DNA of 43,615 nucleotides, taken from Bacillota bacterium (GTDB lineage: Bacteria > Bacillota > Clostridia > Christensenellales > Aristaeellaceae). The DNA lies in assembly GCA_023402355.1 (NCBI GenBank), contig JAEXCG010000124.1, positions 1-43,615 of the forward strand. Reading direction: 5' to 3'. Shown piece by piece: positions 31,457-41,450 of the stretch (its first letter is position 1; every line of letters starts with the position of its first letter). Made by a program: the position numbers and the translations under genes. The notes beneath the pieces were generated by a model. It ran no database searches, had not been told where the DNA came from, and saw only the letters and a list, made by a program, of their open reading frames with translations.

Positions 31457-32371
31457 TCAGATCACGAACTGCTCCATGTAGCGTTTGGAAAGCCGGAGCG
31501 AGTCCAGCACCTTCTCCTTCGATCCCTCGAACGCCTTGTCCTCCACCTCGATGCAGGTGTACCCGTCGTAGCGGATGTCCGTGAGCGCGGAGACGTACTT
31601 GCCCCAGTCCACGTCCCCCAGCCCCGGCAGCTTCGGGCTCATGTACTCCAGCGGATACGCCATCGTGCCGACCTGGTCGAGCTTGTCGGGATAGAGCTTG
31701 ATGTCCTTGTAGTGCACGTGGAAGATCTTGTCCTTGAACTCGTAGATGGGCTTGATGTAATCGATCATCTGCCAGACGAAGTGGGACGGGTCGTAGTTGA
31801 TGCCCAGGTTCTTCGAGGGCAGTATTTCAAACACCTTGCGCCAGATCGCGGGCGTCGTCATCAGGTTCTGTCCGCCCGGCCACTGGTCGGCCCCGAACAG
31901 CATCGGGCAGTTTTCAATGGCGATGCGCACGCCCTGCTCCTCCGCCAGCGCGACGATGGGCGGCCAGACCTCGCGCACCAGCTCCAGGTTTTCTTCCACG
32001 GTCTTCGTCTGGTCGCGGCCGATGAACGTCGTCACCATGCCGACGCCCAGCCGTTTGCTGGTGGCGATCACCTTTTTCAGGTGCTCCACCGCGACGGCGC
32101 GCTTTTCCAGGTCGCCGTCCATCGTGTTGGGATAGTAGGCCAGCGAAGAGATTTCGACCTTCTTCTTCGCGCAGTAATCCCGGATGTACGCGATGCGCGC
32201 GTCGTCCAGCTCGTCCACGTTGATATGCGACACGCCCGCATAGCGCCGCTCCGCCTTGCCGACCGGCCAGCAGGCGACCTCCACGCACTGAAAGCCCAGG
32301 TCCGAGGCCGTATCGATCATCTCTTCAAACGTGCTCTGGTCCAGAATGGCGCTGACAAATCCAAGTTTCAT
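31457..32371 (-). CDS. sugar phosphate isomerase/epimerase-like TIM barrel
   Basis: This is a 304-residue protein of the xylose-isomerase-like TIM barrel (AP endonuclease 2) superfamily. The expected divalent metal ligands are in IAIENCPM (Glu), INYDPSHFVW (Asp, His), KIFHVHYKDIK (His) and YTCIEVED (Glu). Members interconvert sugars, inositol intermediates or hydroxypyruvate, so the substrate is open. The start at 32371 has GGGAGGAAA upstream; the frame is open to 32500 but that part overlaps the promoter. It is monocistronic with a near-consensus promoter and a shared terminator. It could act on sugars taken up by the neighbouring transporter, but the link is only by proximity. Confidence 0.88.
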   Translation of the reverse strand: MKLGFVSAILDQSTFEEMIDTASDLGFQCVEVACWPVGKAERRYAGVSHINVDELDDARIAYIRDYCAKKKVEISSLAYYPNTMDGDLEKRAVAVEHLKKVIATSKRLGVGMVTTFIGRDQTKTVEENLELVREVWPPIVALAEEQGVRIAIENCPMLFGADQWPGGQNLMTTPAIWRKVFEILPSKNLGINYDPSHFVWQMIDYIKPIYEFKDKIFHVHYKDIKLYPDKLDQVGTMAYPLEYMSPKLPGLGDVDWGKYVSALTDIRYDGYTCIEVEDKAFEGSKEKVLDSLRLSKRYMEQFVI

Positions 32372-32432
32372 GCTTTTTCCTCCCGTATTGATGGTCGCTC
32401 GCAGCGCGGATCTTCCCCGCGCCGATACGTCC

Positions 32433-32461
32433 ATTATACGCAAAAACGGCGTCCCTGGCAA
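32433..32461 (-). promoter_or_regulatory. promoter of the isomerase/epimerase-like gene
   Basis: On the minus strand TTGCCA (32456-32461), 17 bp and TATAAT (32433-32438) form a near-consensus promoter, giving a leader of about 55 nt. Confidence 0.8.
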
Positions 32462-32581
32462 GACGCGCATGCGCCCGCGCTTTCCATTGACCCCGGGCAC
32501 GTTTCACACTCCGTTCACATTTCGCGCCCTGAAAAGTGCTTTAATATGGGGTAGACCAGATTTACCATAGGAGGAACGATT

Positions 32582-32995
32582 ATGTCGCTTTGGGAAAAGA
32601 TAAAGGCCGGTTTTCGCGGTTTCATGACCGGCCGCAACGGCCCCGATCAGCTTTCGCTCGCGCTCATCTGGGCGGGCCTGATCCTGTACCTGCTGGACGC
32701 CTTTACGCACACGGGCATCTTCTCGCTGCTCGGCATGGCGGCGTACGTCTACGCGATCTTCCGTCTGCTTTCCAGAAACGTCGAAAAGCGCCGGTCGGAA
32801 AACGCGCGCTACGTGCAGAAGACCGGAGAAATCAGGCTGCGGTTCCGCCAGGCGCGCGTGCGCTTTCAAAAGCGCAAGGAGTTTAAGTACTTCAAGTGTC
32901 CGAAGTGCAAAGCCATCCTGCGCCTGCCTCGCGGCGTCGGCGAGGTCACGGTCACCTGCGGGAAATGCCGCCACGCCTTTACGGAAAAGGCCTAA
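32582..32995 (+). CDS. small membrane protein with C-terminal zinc ribbon
   Basis: This 137-residue protein has two hydrophobic segments near residues 25-37 and 44-60 and a very basic middle (RRSENARYVQKTGEIRLRFR). It ends in a CPKC...CGKC zinc ribbon (FKCPKCKAILRLPRGVGEVT then CGKC). The double CxxC spacing resembles MJ0042-type ribbons. The ribbon would lie in the cytoplasm. AGGAGG precedes the start. It is followed after 90 bp by the CotH gene, with a ribosome binding site but no clear promoter between, so the two may be co-transcribed. The function is unknown. Confidence 0.85.
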   Translation: MSLWEKIKAGFRGFMTGRNGPDQLSLALIWAGLILYLLDAFTHTGIFSLLGMAAYVYAIFRLLSRNVEKRRSENARYVQKTGEIRLRFRQARVRFQKRKEFKYFKCPKCKAILRLPRGVGEVTVTCGKCRHAFTEKA

Positions 32996-33085
32996 TCTGT
33001 TTTCATAGATGGGAAGGGGAAGCATATCATTTTGTGTACCTTCTCCCGGCCAATGCCGGGGAGATCCGCAAAGGAGGCTTCCAGG

Positions 33086-34729
33086 ATGTCCAAATATCAA
33101 AAGGGGTTCTTTCTGCTGGCGTTCGCGCTGATGCTGCTGCCCACGCTCGCGCTCTCGGATTTCCTCTCGCTCGTCGGGGAGAAATCCGGCGTCCGCATCG
33201 ATGGGTACAAACGCGGAAGCGGCTATGACCTGTTTCTGCCCGCCGGTCTGTCCGCCGGGGACATGACCGTTTCCTTGGACGGCGAAGGCGAGCTGGCGCT
33301 GGATGGGAATCCGCTCTCTGCCGGGGAGAACGCGGCGGAATTTACCGAGGGCGAGCACACGCTTACCGCCGGAAAGCGAACCTATCGCCTCAACGTCATG
33401 CGCTCCGCGAATATTCCCGCGCTCTTTATCGATACGCAGTCCGGCGGCTTGGAGCACATCCACGCAAAAAAGGGAAACAGCGAACCGGGCACGCTGACCT
33501 TCCTCTCCCCCGAAGGCGAGATCTTGTACGACGGCGCGCTCGACCACATCAAATCGCGCGGCAACGCATCCTTTAACTTCGAGAAAAAGTCGTACCAGAT
33601 CAAGCTGGAGCACGCCGCGCCGCTGTGCGGTTCGGACGGCGCTAAGCGGTGGATTCTGATCGGCAATCCGCGGGACAAATCCCTGCTGCGAAACCGGATC
33701 ACCCTCGACATGGCGCGCGCCGCAGGCATACTGAGCACCCCGGAATGCGCGTCCGTCGATCTGTACGTCAACGGGGAATACCTGGGCAATTACCTGCTCA
33801 CCGAAAAGGTGGAGATCAACGAAGGGCGCGTCGACATCGCCGATCTGGAAAAGGCGACCGAGGAAATCAACGGCGGCGACCTTGCCGTGTACGATCGCGT
33901 CGGGCCCAGGGAGCGCGCAGACGGAACCGGCAAGGCCTACGCGATTCCCAACGATCCGCAGGACATCACGGGCGGCTACCTGCTGGAATACGAAGCCTAT
34001 GCCTCCCGTTACGCGCAGGAGCCCAGCGCATACGGCACAAAAAAAGGCGCGACCGTCGTCGTCAAGAGCCCCGAATACGCCTCGGAAGCGCAGATGGCGT
34101 ACATTTCGGGCTTGATTCAAAGCTTTGAAAACGCCATCTATGCCCAGGACGGCGTCGATCCGGATACCGGGCGGCACTACACGCAGATCGCGGACCTGGA
34201 CTCTCTGGTGCGAAAGTACCTGATCGAGGAGATTTCCAAAAACTACGACGGGAATACCTCCAGCCAGTTCTTCTACAAGCCCGCCGACAGCGAGAGCACC
34301 CTGCTCTACGCGGGGCCGGCCTGGGACTACGACAGCGCGTACGGTTCCTACGCGCGCGAGGCGGGCATGAGCGTGCTGAAGCCCACGGGCCTCTACATCG
34401 GCGCCTCCAGCCAGAAGAAGCACTGGTGGCCCGCGCTCTTCCGGCAGGCGGACTTTCAGCAGGAGACTGTCCGCGTCTATCGCGAAACCTTTTCCCCGCT
34501 GATCGCCGGGCTGCTCGGCGAACCCGACGGGCAGGGCCTGCGCTCGCTCGCGGATTACCGCGACGAAATCGCCGCCTCCGCCGCCATGAACTTCGTCCGC
34601 TGGCCGTTTTCCGCCGAATCCAGCAAAGGGGTAAAGCTGGATTCCACCTTTGAAGGGAACGTCTCCATTCTGGAAGCTTTCATCCGTGAACGCCGCGATT
34701 TCTTGGACGGCGAATGGCCCGAAGCGTAA
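33086..34729 (+). CDS. CotH-type atypical protein kinase, secreted or membrane-anchored
   Basis: This 547-residue protein has an N-terminal signal or anchor (GFFLLAFALMLLPTLAL). A beta-rich region of about 100 residues precedes the CotH kinase domain. Family motifs are SRGNASF near 156, RWILIGNPRDKSLLRNRITL near 190, DLYVNGEYLGNYLLTEKVEI near 227, GGYLLEYEAY and AWDYDSAYG near 412, where the Asp residues are expected metal ligands. Bacillus CotH phosphorylates spore coat proteins; homologues with signal peptides in non-spore contexts probably modify exported proteins. The start at 33086 is set by AAAGGAGG and the signal peptide. It is convergent with two secreted proteins across a terminator; whether those are substrates is speculative. 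Confidence 0.88.
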   Translation: MSKYQKGFFLLAFALMLLPTLALSDFLSLVGEKSGVRIDGYKRGSGYDLFLPAGLSAGDMTVSLDGEGELALDGNPLSAGENAAEFTEGEHTLTAGKRTYRLNVMRSANIPALFIDTQSGGLEHIHAKKGNSEPGTLTFLSPEGEILYDGALDHIKSRGNASFNFEKKSYQIKLEHAAPLCGSDGAKRWILIGNPRDKSLLRNRITLDMARAAGILSTPECASVDLYVNGEYLGNYLLTEKVEINEGRVDIADLEKATEEINGGDLAVYDRVGPRERADGTGKAYAIPNDPQDITGGYLLEYEAYASRYAQEPSAYGTKKGATVVVKSPEYASEAQMAYISGLIQSFENAIYAQDGVDPDTGRHYTQIADLDSLVRKYLIEEISKNYDGNTSSQFFYKPADSESTLLYAGPAWDYDSAYGSYAREAGMSVLKPTGLYIGASSQKKHWWPALFRQADFQQETVRVYRETFSPLIAGLLGEPDGQGLRSLADYRDEIAASAAMNFVRWPFSAESSKGVKLDSTFEGNVSILEAFIRERRDFLDGEWPEA

Positions 34730-34731
34730 GC

Positions 34732-34781
34732 AAAAGGATCGGCCCCGAAGCACAATCGGAGGCCGATCCTTTTTTCTTTTC
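34732..34781. terminator. bidirectional terminator after CotH-type gene
   Basis: AAAAGGATCGGCC (34732-34744) pairs with GGCCGATCCTTTT (34761-34773), followed by TTTTCTTTT on the plus strand and preceded by an A-run that becomes a T-run for the convergent minus gene. Confidence 0.9.
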
Positions 34782-34784
34782 TCT

Positions 34785-36299
34785 TTATTCCGCCTGCATC
34801 AGCGTCGTCAGCGCTTCCTGCGGAACCAGGCTCATGAACTGATACATCGCCTGCATCACGCCCGTCTGCAGCTCGCTTTCAAGCTGCGTCATCGCCGCGT
34901 CGTCCAGTCCGGCGGCGTCCACGCGCTCATACCCGCTCACGTCGAGGGCGACGTACGCCTGCGAATACAGGTCGAGGTTCAGCGTCACGTCCATAAGCTC
35001 GCTGATGGAGAGGTTGACGGAGGACTGGCTGTACACGTCCTCTCCCTCTTTCCACGTGCCGCTCACGCCGCGCCCCTGCAAAGCATAGGCCATACGCGTG
35101 TTGCCGGCCTTGTCGGCAAGCGAGATGTTCGTCTGCACGTTGCCCGTCAGATAGTCGATCTCGTCCTCCTGATAGGCCTCGTTCTGCGCCGCGACCGTGA
35201 ACGTAGCCACCTCGTCGTACTTGTTCTCGACGAGCAGGTTCAGGTCGAGCTTGTTCGTGCGTCCCGTGTCCAGCAGATTCCCCAGCTCGAGCGCCAGCGT
35301 TCCGTCTATGCTGCCCACGCCCTCGCGCAGGGTCATGTGGCCTTCCGCGGTGTGGCGCACGCTCTCGTCCAGCGTCTTGCGGCTGTAGGAAAGCGTGCCC
35401 ACGTCAAACGGGAAGCCCTTCCACATCGCGGGCATCGTGCCGTCAAAGCCGACCGTCTCGTAGTCGTCGCCGTAGGAGACGACGAACTCCGTCGCGCCCT
35501 CGTTGGGCTCCAGCGCCGCGATCGCCAAGCAGACCGACTTGCCCGCCTCAAAGACGCTCTCCGGCGTCGCTCCCTGGTCCTTAAACGCGTTTACGATGTA
35601 CTCCTGCAGTTCCGCGTCCTCATAGAAGGTGTCCGCGAGCGAACGGATCAGCCTGCGGAAATCGTCGTTGCGCACGCGGGCGTGCATCTGCGTCGCCACG
35701 CCGTCGCGCGTCTCCGTCTCGTCGATGTAATCGTCGGTGTACTGGTACAGGTCCTCGTGTTCGTACTGCACCTCGGACACCCAGTTCGCGACCTTGTAAA
35801 AATAGGTCACGTAGTCGTTTACCAGCATCTCCCGCAGGTCCATCATTTCGGGGCTGGCCAGGTTGACCCCGTTCAGGGTCGCGCTGCTCGCCTTCTCGAA
35901 CTCTTCCAGCGGGGTCACGAACGTCTTTCCGGGCACGAGGCTCGTCGAAAGCTCGATGTCTTTTTCCGTCACGTTCAGCAGCGCGTCCACAACCGTCTGA
36001 TCCTGCATCTGCACGGAGAAGTAGAACGTCTCGCCGCCCTCGGTCTGCGCGGCGGTCACGTACAGCTTCAGCGCACCGGCGATCTGCGAAACCGCCTCCA
36101 TCTGCTCCGTCGTAAGGCCCGGCAGCGCGTCGACGCTAAAGCCCAGGCCCGCGACGATCTCGCGTCCGTTCGCATAGCTTTCAGGGATCAGCGTCTTCAT
36201 CGCCGTGCCCGGTTCGGCGGCCTCTTCCGCAAGCGTCCCCAGGGGCAGGGCCATTACCAGCAGCGCCAGCAAAAGCGCCAGCAGCTTATTTTGATGCAT
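34785..36299 (-). CDS. secreted protein of unknown function A
   Basis: This 504-residue protein has a Sec signal peptide (KLLALLLALLVMALPLGTLA, cleavage near residue 25) with no lipobox Cys. The mature part is acidic and mixes helices with many beta strands; repeated short strand patterns occur in the second half (for example DLNLLVENKYDEVATFTVAA and VNLSISELMDVTLNLDLYSQ). No catalytic motif was recognised. The start at 36299 has GGAGGAC upstream; a TTG at 36314 is possible but less likely. The next gene upstream on the same strand (36359-37699) has the same architecture, and the two are 59 bp apart, so they are probably an operon. Not assigned to a named family. Confidence 0.8.
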   Translation of the reverse strand: MHQNKLLALLLALLVMALPLGTLAEEAAEPGTAMKTLIPESYANGREIVAGLGFSVDALPGLTTEQMEAVSQIAGALKLYVTAAQTEGGETFYFSVQMQDQTVVDALLNVTEKDIELSTSLVPGKTFVTPLEEFEKASSATLNGVNLASPEMMDLREMLVNDYVTYFYKVANWVSEVQYEHEDLYQYTDDYIDETETRDGVATQMHARVRNDDFRRLIRSLADTFYEDAELQEYIVNAFKDQGATPESVFEAGKSVCLAIAALEPNEGATEFVVSYGDDYETVGFDGTMPAMWKGFPFDVGTLSYSRKTLDESVRHTAEGHMTLREGVGSIDGTLALELGNLLDTGRTNKLDLNLLVENKYDEVATFTVAAQNEAYQEDEIDYLTGNVQTNISLADKAGNTRMAYALQGRGVSGTWKEGEDVYSQSSVNLSISELMDVTLNLDLYSQAYVALDVSGYERVDAAGLDDAAMTQLESELQTGVMQAMYQFMSLVPQEALTTLMQAE

Positions 36300-36358
36300 C
36301 GCTAAGTCCTCCAATCCATGTTTTCAACAGTATAGCGCATTTGAAAACAAAACGCAAT

Positions 36359-37699
36359 TCATTCCGCGCCCAGAAGGCGCGCTTTTGTGTCCTCAGGCAG
36401 GAGCGGAAGGAGCCGCTCGAGCAGGCGCTGCGGCAGCTCGCTCAGCGCCGCTCCCGCGATCGTCCCCGGCGTTTCCGTCGTCTCTGGAAGCTCGATTTCT
36501 TCGGCCCTTGCCCCCGCGATGTCGATCTGCGCCGTTCCTTTCAGGATGCTCTTTGCGTCGCACGTGAGCGAAACGTCCAGCGTCTCGCTTAGGCAGACGT
36601 CCTCGGCCGCTTCGCCCGTCAGGGCTTCCGCGCGCTCCTTCACGGTGAGGCTGATATCCCCCAGGCCCAACATCCGCACCGCAGGGTCCTTGTCCGTATA
36701 CCCGAGCGTCAGCGTGTTCTTCAGGGTTTCCGAAAGCTTTCCGTCTTCATTCGTCCGGTAGGTGTTGCTAAGGCTCGCGCTGAGGCGCAGCGTCCTCGAA
36801 TAGCCGCCGAGCTTGCCCGACACGTTCAGGCGAATCTTCTGCGTCTTCGCGGCCTCCTTGCTGCGCGTCGCCTTCGTGCTCGCCGAATCGACCGTGAACA
36901 CAGCCTTGAGCGTATTGCGCTGGTCCTGCTCCAGCTCCAGCTCCGCGTTCACGTTTCCGTTCTTTACCCGCAGGTCCAACTTGAGCGTCCAAGGGTCGCC
37001 GCCGGAGCAGGCCGCCGCCGCGTTCGCCCTCAGCCGCGTGAGCTCCCCCGTGTCCGACGTCGTCCAGTCGACCTGCACGGGGCGCGTCAGCGTCCAGGTT
37101 TCCAGCAAGGCGCCGACCGTCGACTGAAAGGGCTCGGACATTTGCGGGGATGTCAGGGAAAACAGGTTTTCAAGCTGTTCCTGCGTCAGGCTCATCTGCA
37201 TTGCGTAGGCCTGCCCCGGCGTAGCCGCCGCATAGGGCGCCGCTTTCTGCGTCCCCTGTCCGCGCAGGGCAAAGAGCGCCTGAACGACGTCGCTTAAACC
37301 CAGAGACGCCCAAAGCTGCGCCTCGCTTTGCGCACGCACGCTTGCAGGCAGCAGGCTGCTTTCAAACGCCGCGCCTTCCGGCGTGGCGATCAGCGCCGCG
37401 TCGGCAAAGTCCACGCCGCCGTACGAAAGCGACCAGGCGTCCAGGCTTCGATCCGCCGACTGCTGCGATACGCAGCGGAGGGTCAGTCCATCAAAAAGTG
37501 CGCGCAGCGTCCGCATGCCTTCGTCGCCGACGGACAAGAAATCCTCCGGCGCGAACGTCATCTGTGCTTCCAATCGCCCGCCATTTTGCCCCAGCTGCTC
37601 AAGCCGCGAAAGGCCCTGCGAGAACTCCGCCCGCGCGGCGCTTATGGGCAGCAGAGCCATGCAAAGAACTGCGGACAGAATCTGCTTTAGGTGCTTCAT
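36359..37699 (-). CDS. secreted protein of unknown function B
   Basis: This 446-residue protein has a signal peptide (KQILSAVLCMALLPISAARA). The mature part is Ser/Thr/Leu-rich and beta-strand-rich (KLDLRVKNGNVNAELELEQD, RTLRLSASLSNTY), and a C-terminal amphipathic helix pair ends in LPLLPEDTKARLLGAE. The layout parallels protein A (signal peptide, helical first part, strand-rich second part, helical end with a hydrophobic-Pro motif), but clear residue identity is not evident by eye. GGAGGGC lies before the ATG. It follows rimM by 65 bp on the same strand and could receive read-through from the ribosomal operon. No function is assigned. Confidence 0.8.
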   Translation of the reverse strand: MKHLKQILSAVLCMALLPISAARAEFSQGLSRLEQLGQNGGRLEAQMTFAPEDFLSVGDEGMRTLRALFDGLTLRCVSQQSADRSLDAWSLSYGGVDFADAALIATPEGAAFESSLLPASVRAQSEAQLWASLGLSDVVQALFALRGQGTQKAAPYAAATPGQAYAMQMSLTQEQLENLFSLTSPQMSEPFQSTVGALLETWTLTRPVQVDWTTSDTGELTRLRANAAAACSGGDPWTLKLDLRVKNGNVNAELELEQDQRNTLKAVFTVDSASTKATRSKEAAKTQKIRLNVSGKLGGYSRTLRLSASLSNTYRTNEDGKLSETLKNTLTLGYTDKDPAVRMLGLGDISLTVKERAEALTGEAAEDVCLSETLDVSLTCDAKSILKGTAQIDIAGARAEEIELPETTETPGTIAGAALSELPQRLLERLLPLLPEDTKARLLGAE

Positions 37700-37764
37700 A
37701 AGCCCTCCTGTTTCTGTCTATCTCCATCCAAAAAACGCGCTCATGCCGCCTTTTCTTGCATGGA

Positions 37765-38316
37765 TCAGCAGATATTGGAGGAATCGTCCGAGTAGACGGC
37801 CAGGCGCGGCAGCGCGCTTTCGTCCAAAACCATGCGTTTTTCCTGCACGTCCACGCTGAGGATGACCTCCTTGCGCGCGGGCAGCAGCATTTCCCCGCGC
37901 GGCGTCTGAAAGACGTATACGTCGTTTGCGCCGGGCTGCATCACGTCGCGAAGCGTGCCGATCGGGTTTCCCGCCCGGTCAAACGCCTCGCACCCGATGA
38001 GGTCGCAGATGAAATTTTCATCCTCGCCCAATGGTACGGCATGCGCCCGGTCCACGTAGAGCACCGCCCCGCGCAGCTTTTCCGCCGCGTCGCGGTCCTC
38101 CACCCCCTCAAAGTTTAAGTAGGCGTATCCCTCGTGCACGCGGCGGCAGGAAACCCTGTGGGAAGCATACGCTTCCCCGCGCTTGATGTAGACCTCCCGC
38201 AGGTCAAAGAACCGATCCGGGTCGTTTGTAAGGGGCTGTACCTTGACCTCCCCGCGCACGCCCTGCGGCTTCAAGACCTCGCCGACGGCCAGATAGTTGC
38301 TCAGCATCGTCTTCAT
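37765..38316 (-). CDS. rimM: 16S rRNA processing protein RimM
   Basis: This 183-residue protein binds S19 in the 30S head and helps late 16S maturation. YLAVGEVLKPQGVRGEVKVQ and LTNDPDRF mark the N-terminal RimM barrel, and DLIGCEAFDRAGNPIGTLRD with EMLLPARKEVILSVDV marks the C-terminal PRC-barrel. The start follows GGGAGG; a second Met three codons on is also possible. It is last in the ylxM-ffh-rpsP-khpA-rimM series. trmD and rplS, which usually follow rimM, are not present downstream. Confidence 0.96.
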   Translation of the reverse strand: MKTMLSNYLAVGEVLKPQGVRGEVKVQPLTNDPDRFFDLREVYIKRGEAYASHRVSCRRVHEGYAYLNFEGVEDRDAAEKLRGAVLYVDRAHAVPLGEDENFICDLIGCEAFDRAGNPIGTLRDVMQPGANDVYVFQTPRGEMLLPARKEVILSVDVQEKRMVLDESALPRLAVYSDDSSNIC

Positions 38317-38341
38317 TCCTTTCCTCCCTGACGATAAAGAT

Positions 38342-38374
38342 AAGGGGCGTCAAGCCGAACGGCTCGAGCCCCTT
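38342..38374. other. stem-loop between khpA and rimM
   Basis: AAGGGGC (38342-38348) pairs with GCCCCTT (38368-38374) and an inner AGCCG/CGGCT stem forms between them. On the minus strand TATCTTTATC follows, so it may be a partial terminator that lowers rimM relative to rpsP. Confidence 0.6.
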
Positions 38375-38384
38375 TTGGCTGTCC

Positions 38385-38612
38385 TCATAGGATTTCCACA
38401 AAGACCGGCTTGGCGTTGCGGGCCGTCGCGGCCTTTACCACCGCGCGGATTGCCTTGGCAATGCGGCCCTGCTTGCCGATGACCTTGCCCATGTCTTCGG
38501 GCGCGACGCGAAGCTCGATGATCGTAGACTCCGGCCCCGCCACCTCGCGGACATCGACCGCATCGGGGTTGTCCACTAGGCTGCGGGCGACGTAGCGTAC
38601 CAGTTCTTCCAT
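38385..38612 (-). CDS. khpA: KH-domain RNA-binding protein KhpA
   Basis: This 75-residue single KH domain has the GxxG-type loop in DMGKVIGKQGRIAKAIRAVV. Its size, sequence and place between rpsP and rimM identify KhpA (YlqC), which pairs with KhpB/Jag to bind RNA and influence cell elongation in Firmicutes. It starts 36 bp behind rpsP. Confidence 0.96.
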   Translation of the reverse strand: MEELVRYVARSLVDNPDAVDVREVAGPESTIIELRVAPEDMGKVIGKQGRIAKAIRAVVKAATARNAKPVFVEIL

Positions 38613-38648
38613 GTGTCAGGCCCTCTTTTCTTCAGGCGGTCGGAAATC

Positions 38649-38897
38649 TTACTTCGCGATCGCGCCGGTCTTCTTGAGCAGCGCGCGCACGGTGTCGGTG
38701 GGCTGCGCGCCGTTCTTCATCCACTGCGCCGCCTTCTCGTTGTCGATCTTCAGGTCGACCGGATCGGAAATGGGGTTGTAATAGCCGATCTCCTCGATGA
38801 AACGGCCGTCGCGCGGGCAGCGCTCGTCGGCGACGACGACGCGGTAAAACGGCTTCTTCTTCATACCCATTCTCTTCAGACGAATCTTAACGGACAT
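38649..38897 (-). CDS. rpsP: 30S ribosomal protein S16
   Basis: This 82-residue protein opens with SVKIRLKRMGMKKKPFYRVV and contains RDGRFIEEIGYYNP, the S16 signatures. The start at 38897 has GGAGGAAA upstream; the longer open frame to 38945 is not part of S16. It lies between ffh and khpA as in many Firmicutes. Confidence 0.97.
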   Translation of the reverse strand: MSVKIRLKRMGMKKKPFYRVVVADERCPRDGRFIEEIGYYNPISDPVDLKIDNEKAAQWMKNGAQPTDTVRALLKKTGAIAK

Positions 38898-38963
38898 TTG
38901 TTTTTCCTCCTTCAATGTTAGAAAGGTAAATCTATCTGCAATCACTCGTGATGATTGAGAGCT

Positions 38964-40284
<1,321 letters not shown>

Positions 40285-40295
<11 letters not shown>

Positions 40296-40650
40296 TGTGT
40301 CCCTCCTCGTCTGCGAGCAGCGCTTCGATGGTCCGCTTTGCCTGCGCAAGCGCCTCTTCGCTTCCCCGGGTTGCGCAAACCGTATCCAATATGCGTCGGC
40401 ATCGCTCGAGCCCGTCCGTCATTCGCCGGTAACGCGCGAGCAATCCCAGTCTTTTTTCATAATCGTCCAGCTGACGCTGCGCGCGGTGCACGGCGTCGTA
40501 CACGCCCTGGCGGGAAATGTCCTCCTGCTCCGCGATTTCGGTCAAGGACAAGTCCTCGTCGCAGTACATCGCCAGCAGCTCCCGCTGACGTCCGGTCAGC
40601 AGCGGCCCGTAAAATTCCAGCAGCCAGGCCGTCTCAATGCGTTTTTCCAC
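40285..40650 (-). CDS. ylxM: YlxM family SRP-associated protein
   Basis: This 121-residue helix-turn-helix protein (LTGRQRELLAMYCDEDLSLT, EIAEQEDISRQGVYDAVHRA) is of the YlxM/p13 family, encoded directly before ffh in many Firmicutes and reported to affect SRP activity. The 11-bp overlap with ffh shows translational coupling. It is the first gene of the operon. Confidence 0.94.
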
Positions 40651-40691
40651 GTTTCTTTCCTCGTAAAGCCATGTCGCTTGACACTCGTAGC

Positions 40692-40720
40692 ATTATACCG
40701 CAGCGGCCGTCCGTTGTCAA
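40692..40720 (-). promoter_or_regulatory. perfect-consensus promoter of the ylxM-ffh operon
   Basis: On the minus strand TTGACA (40715-40720), exactly 17 bp and TATAAT (40692-40697) match the sigma-A consensus at all 12 positions. It lies 42 bp upstream of the ylxM start. Confidence 0.92.
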
Positions 40721-40851
40721 GCATTTCTGCTTGTCATGCGTCGGTTGTTTCATTTCCAGTGTAAAACGGCTCGTTTCTGCACATCTTGGCTGTTGATGGA
40801 CTTTTACGATCCGGCCGGATCACCGCCGGCGTTTCATACGGGAGGTTAATG

Positions 40852-41433
40852 ATGAAAAAGCTCATTCTCGTCGTCTCGCCGCCCGCCTGTGGCAAGACGT
40901 ACGTCTCCAAAAAGCTCGCGCAGGCGCTGCCCCACGTCGTCTATCTGGACAAGGACACGCTGATCGTGCTGTCCAGCCAGATCTTTGCCGTCGCGGGGGA
41001 GCCGTATAACCGCAGCTCGGATTTTTTTGAAAAGAACATCCGGGATTATGAGTACGAGGCCATCGTCGATCTGGCGATGGAAGCGCTGGATTACGACGAC
41101 GTCGTGCTCATCAACGCGCCCTTTTCGCGCGAAATCCGCGACCGGGTCTACATCGCCGCCCTGCGCAGGCGCCTTGCGGAAAAGGGCGCGAAGCTGTACG
41201 TCGTCTGGGTGCAGACGGACGTCGAGGTCGTGCATGAACGCATGATTCAGCGCGCCAGCGACCGCGACACCTGGAAGCTGGCGAACTGGGATGCGTACAT
41301 CCGCCGCGTCAACTTTGACGTGCCGCTCGAGCTGGACGACCCGGACGACCCCAGCGACCTCATCATCTTTGAAAACTCCACGACCGAGCAGTTCGAGCGT
41401 TCGCTGAGCCGGACGGTGCGCCTGCTGAAATAA
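40852..41433 (+). CDS. small P-loop kinase-like ATPase (AAA_33/zeta-toxin-like)
   Basis: This 193-residue protein begins MKKLILVVSPPACGKTYVSK. The P-loop reads SPPACGKT, where the first Gly of GxxxxGKT is replaced by Ser. LDKDTLIVL follows, then DDVVLINAPFSREIRDRVYI, VVWVQTDVEVVHERMIQRAS and a lid RDTWKLANW. This order fits AAA_33-type nucleotide or metabolite kinases, which are also related to zeta toxins; no antitoxin-like partner gene is adjacent. The substrate is unknown. The ATG at 40852 is 6 nt behind GGAGG; another ATG one codon earlier is too close. A terminator follows at once. Confidence 0.82.
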   Translation: MKKLILVVSPPACGKTYVSKKLAQALPHVVYLDKDTLIVLSSQIFAVAGEPYNRSSDFFEKNIRDYEYEAIVDLAMEALDYDDVVLINAPFSREIRDRVYIAALRRRLAEKGAKLYVVWVQTDVEVVHERMIQRASDRDTWKLANWDAYIRRVNFDVPLELDDPDDPSDLIIFENSTTEQFERSLSRTVRLLK

Positions 41434-41450
41434 GGATAACGTTTGATAAG

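Noticed and set aside
40852..41433. Zeta-type toxin of a toxin-antitoxin pair
   Set aside because: No small antitoxin gene overlaps or adjoins it, and a terminator and promoterless gaps flank it; a metabolic kinase is at least as likely.
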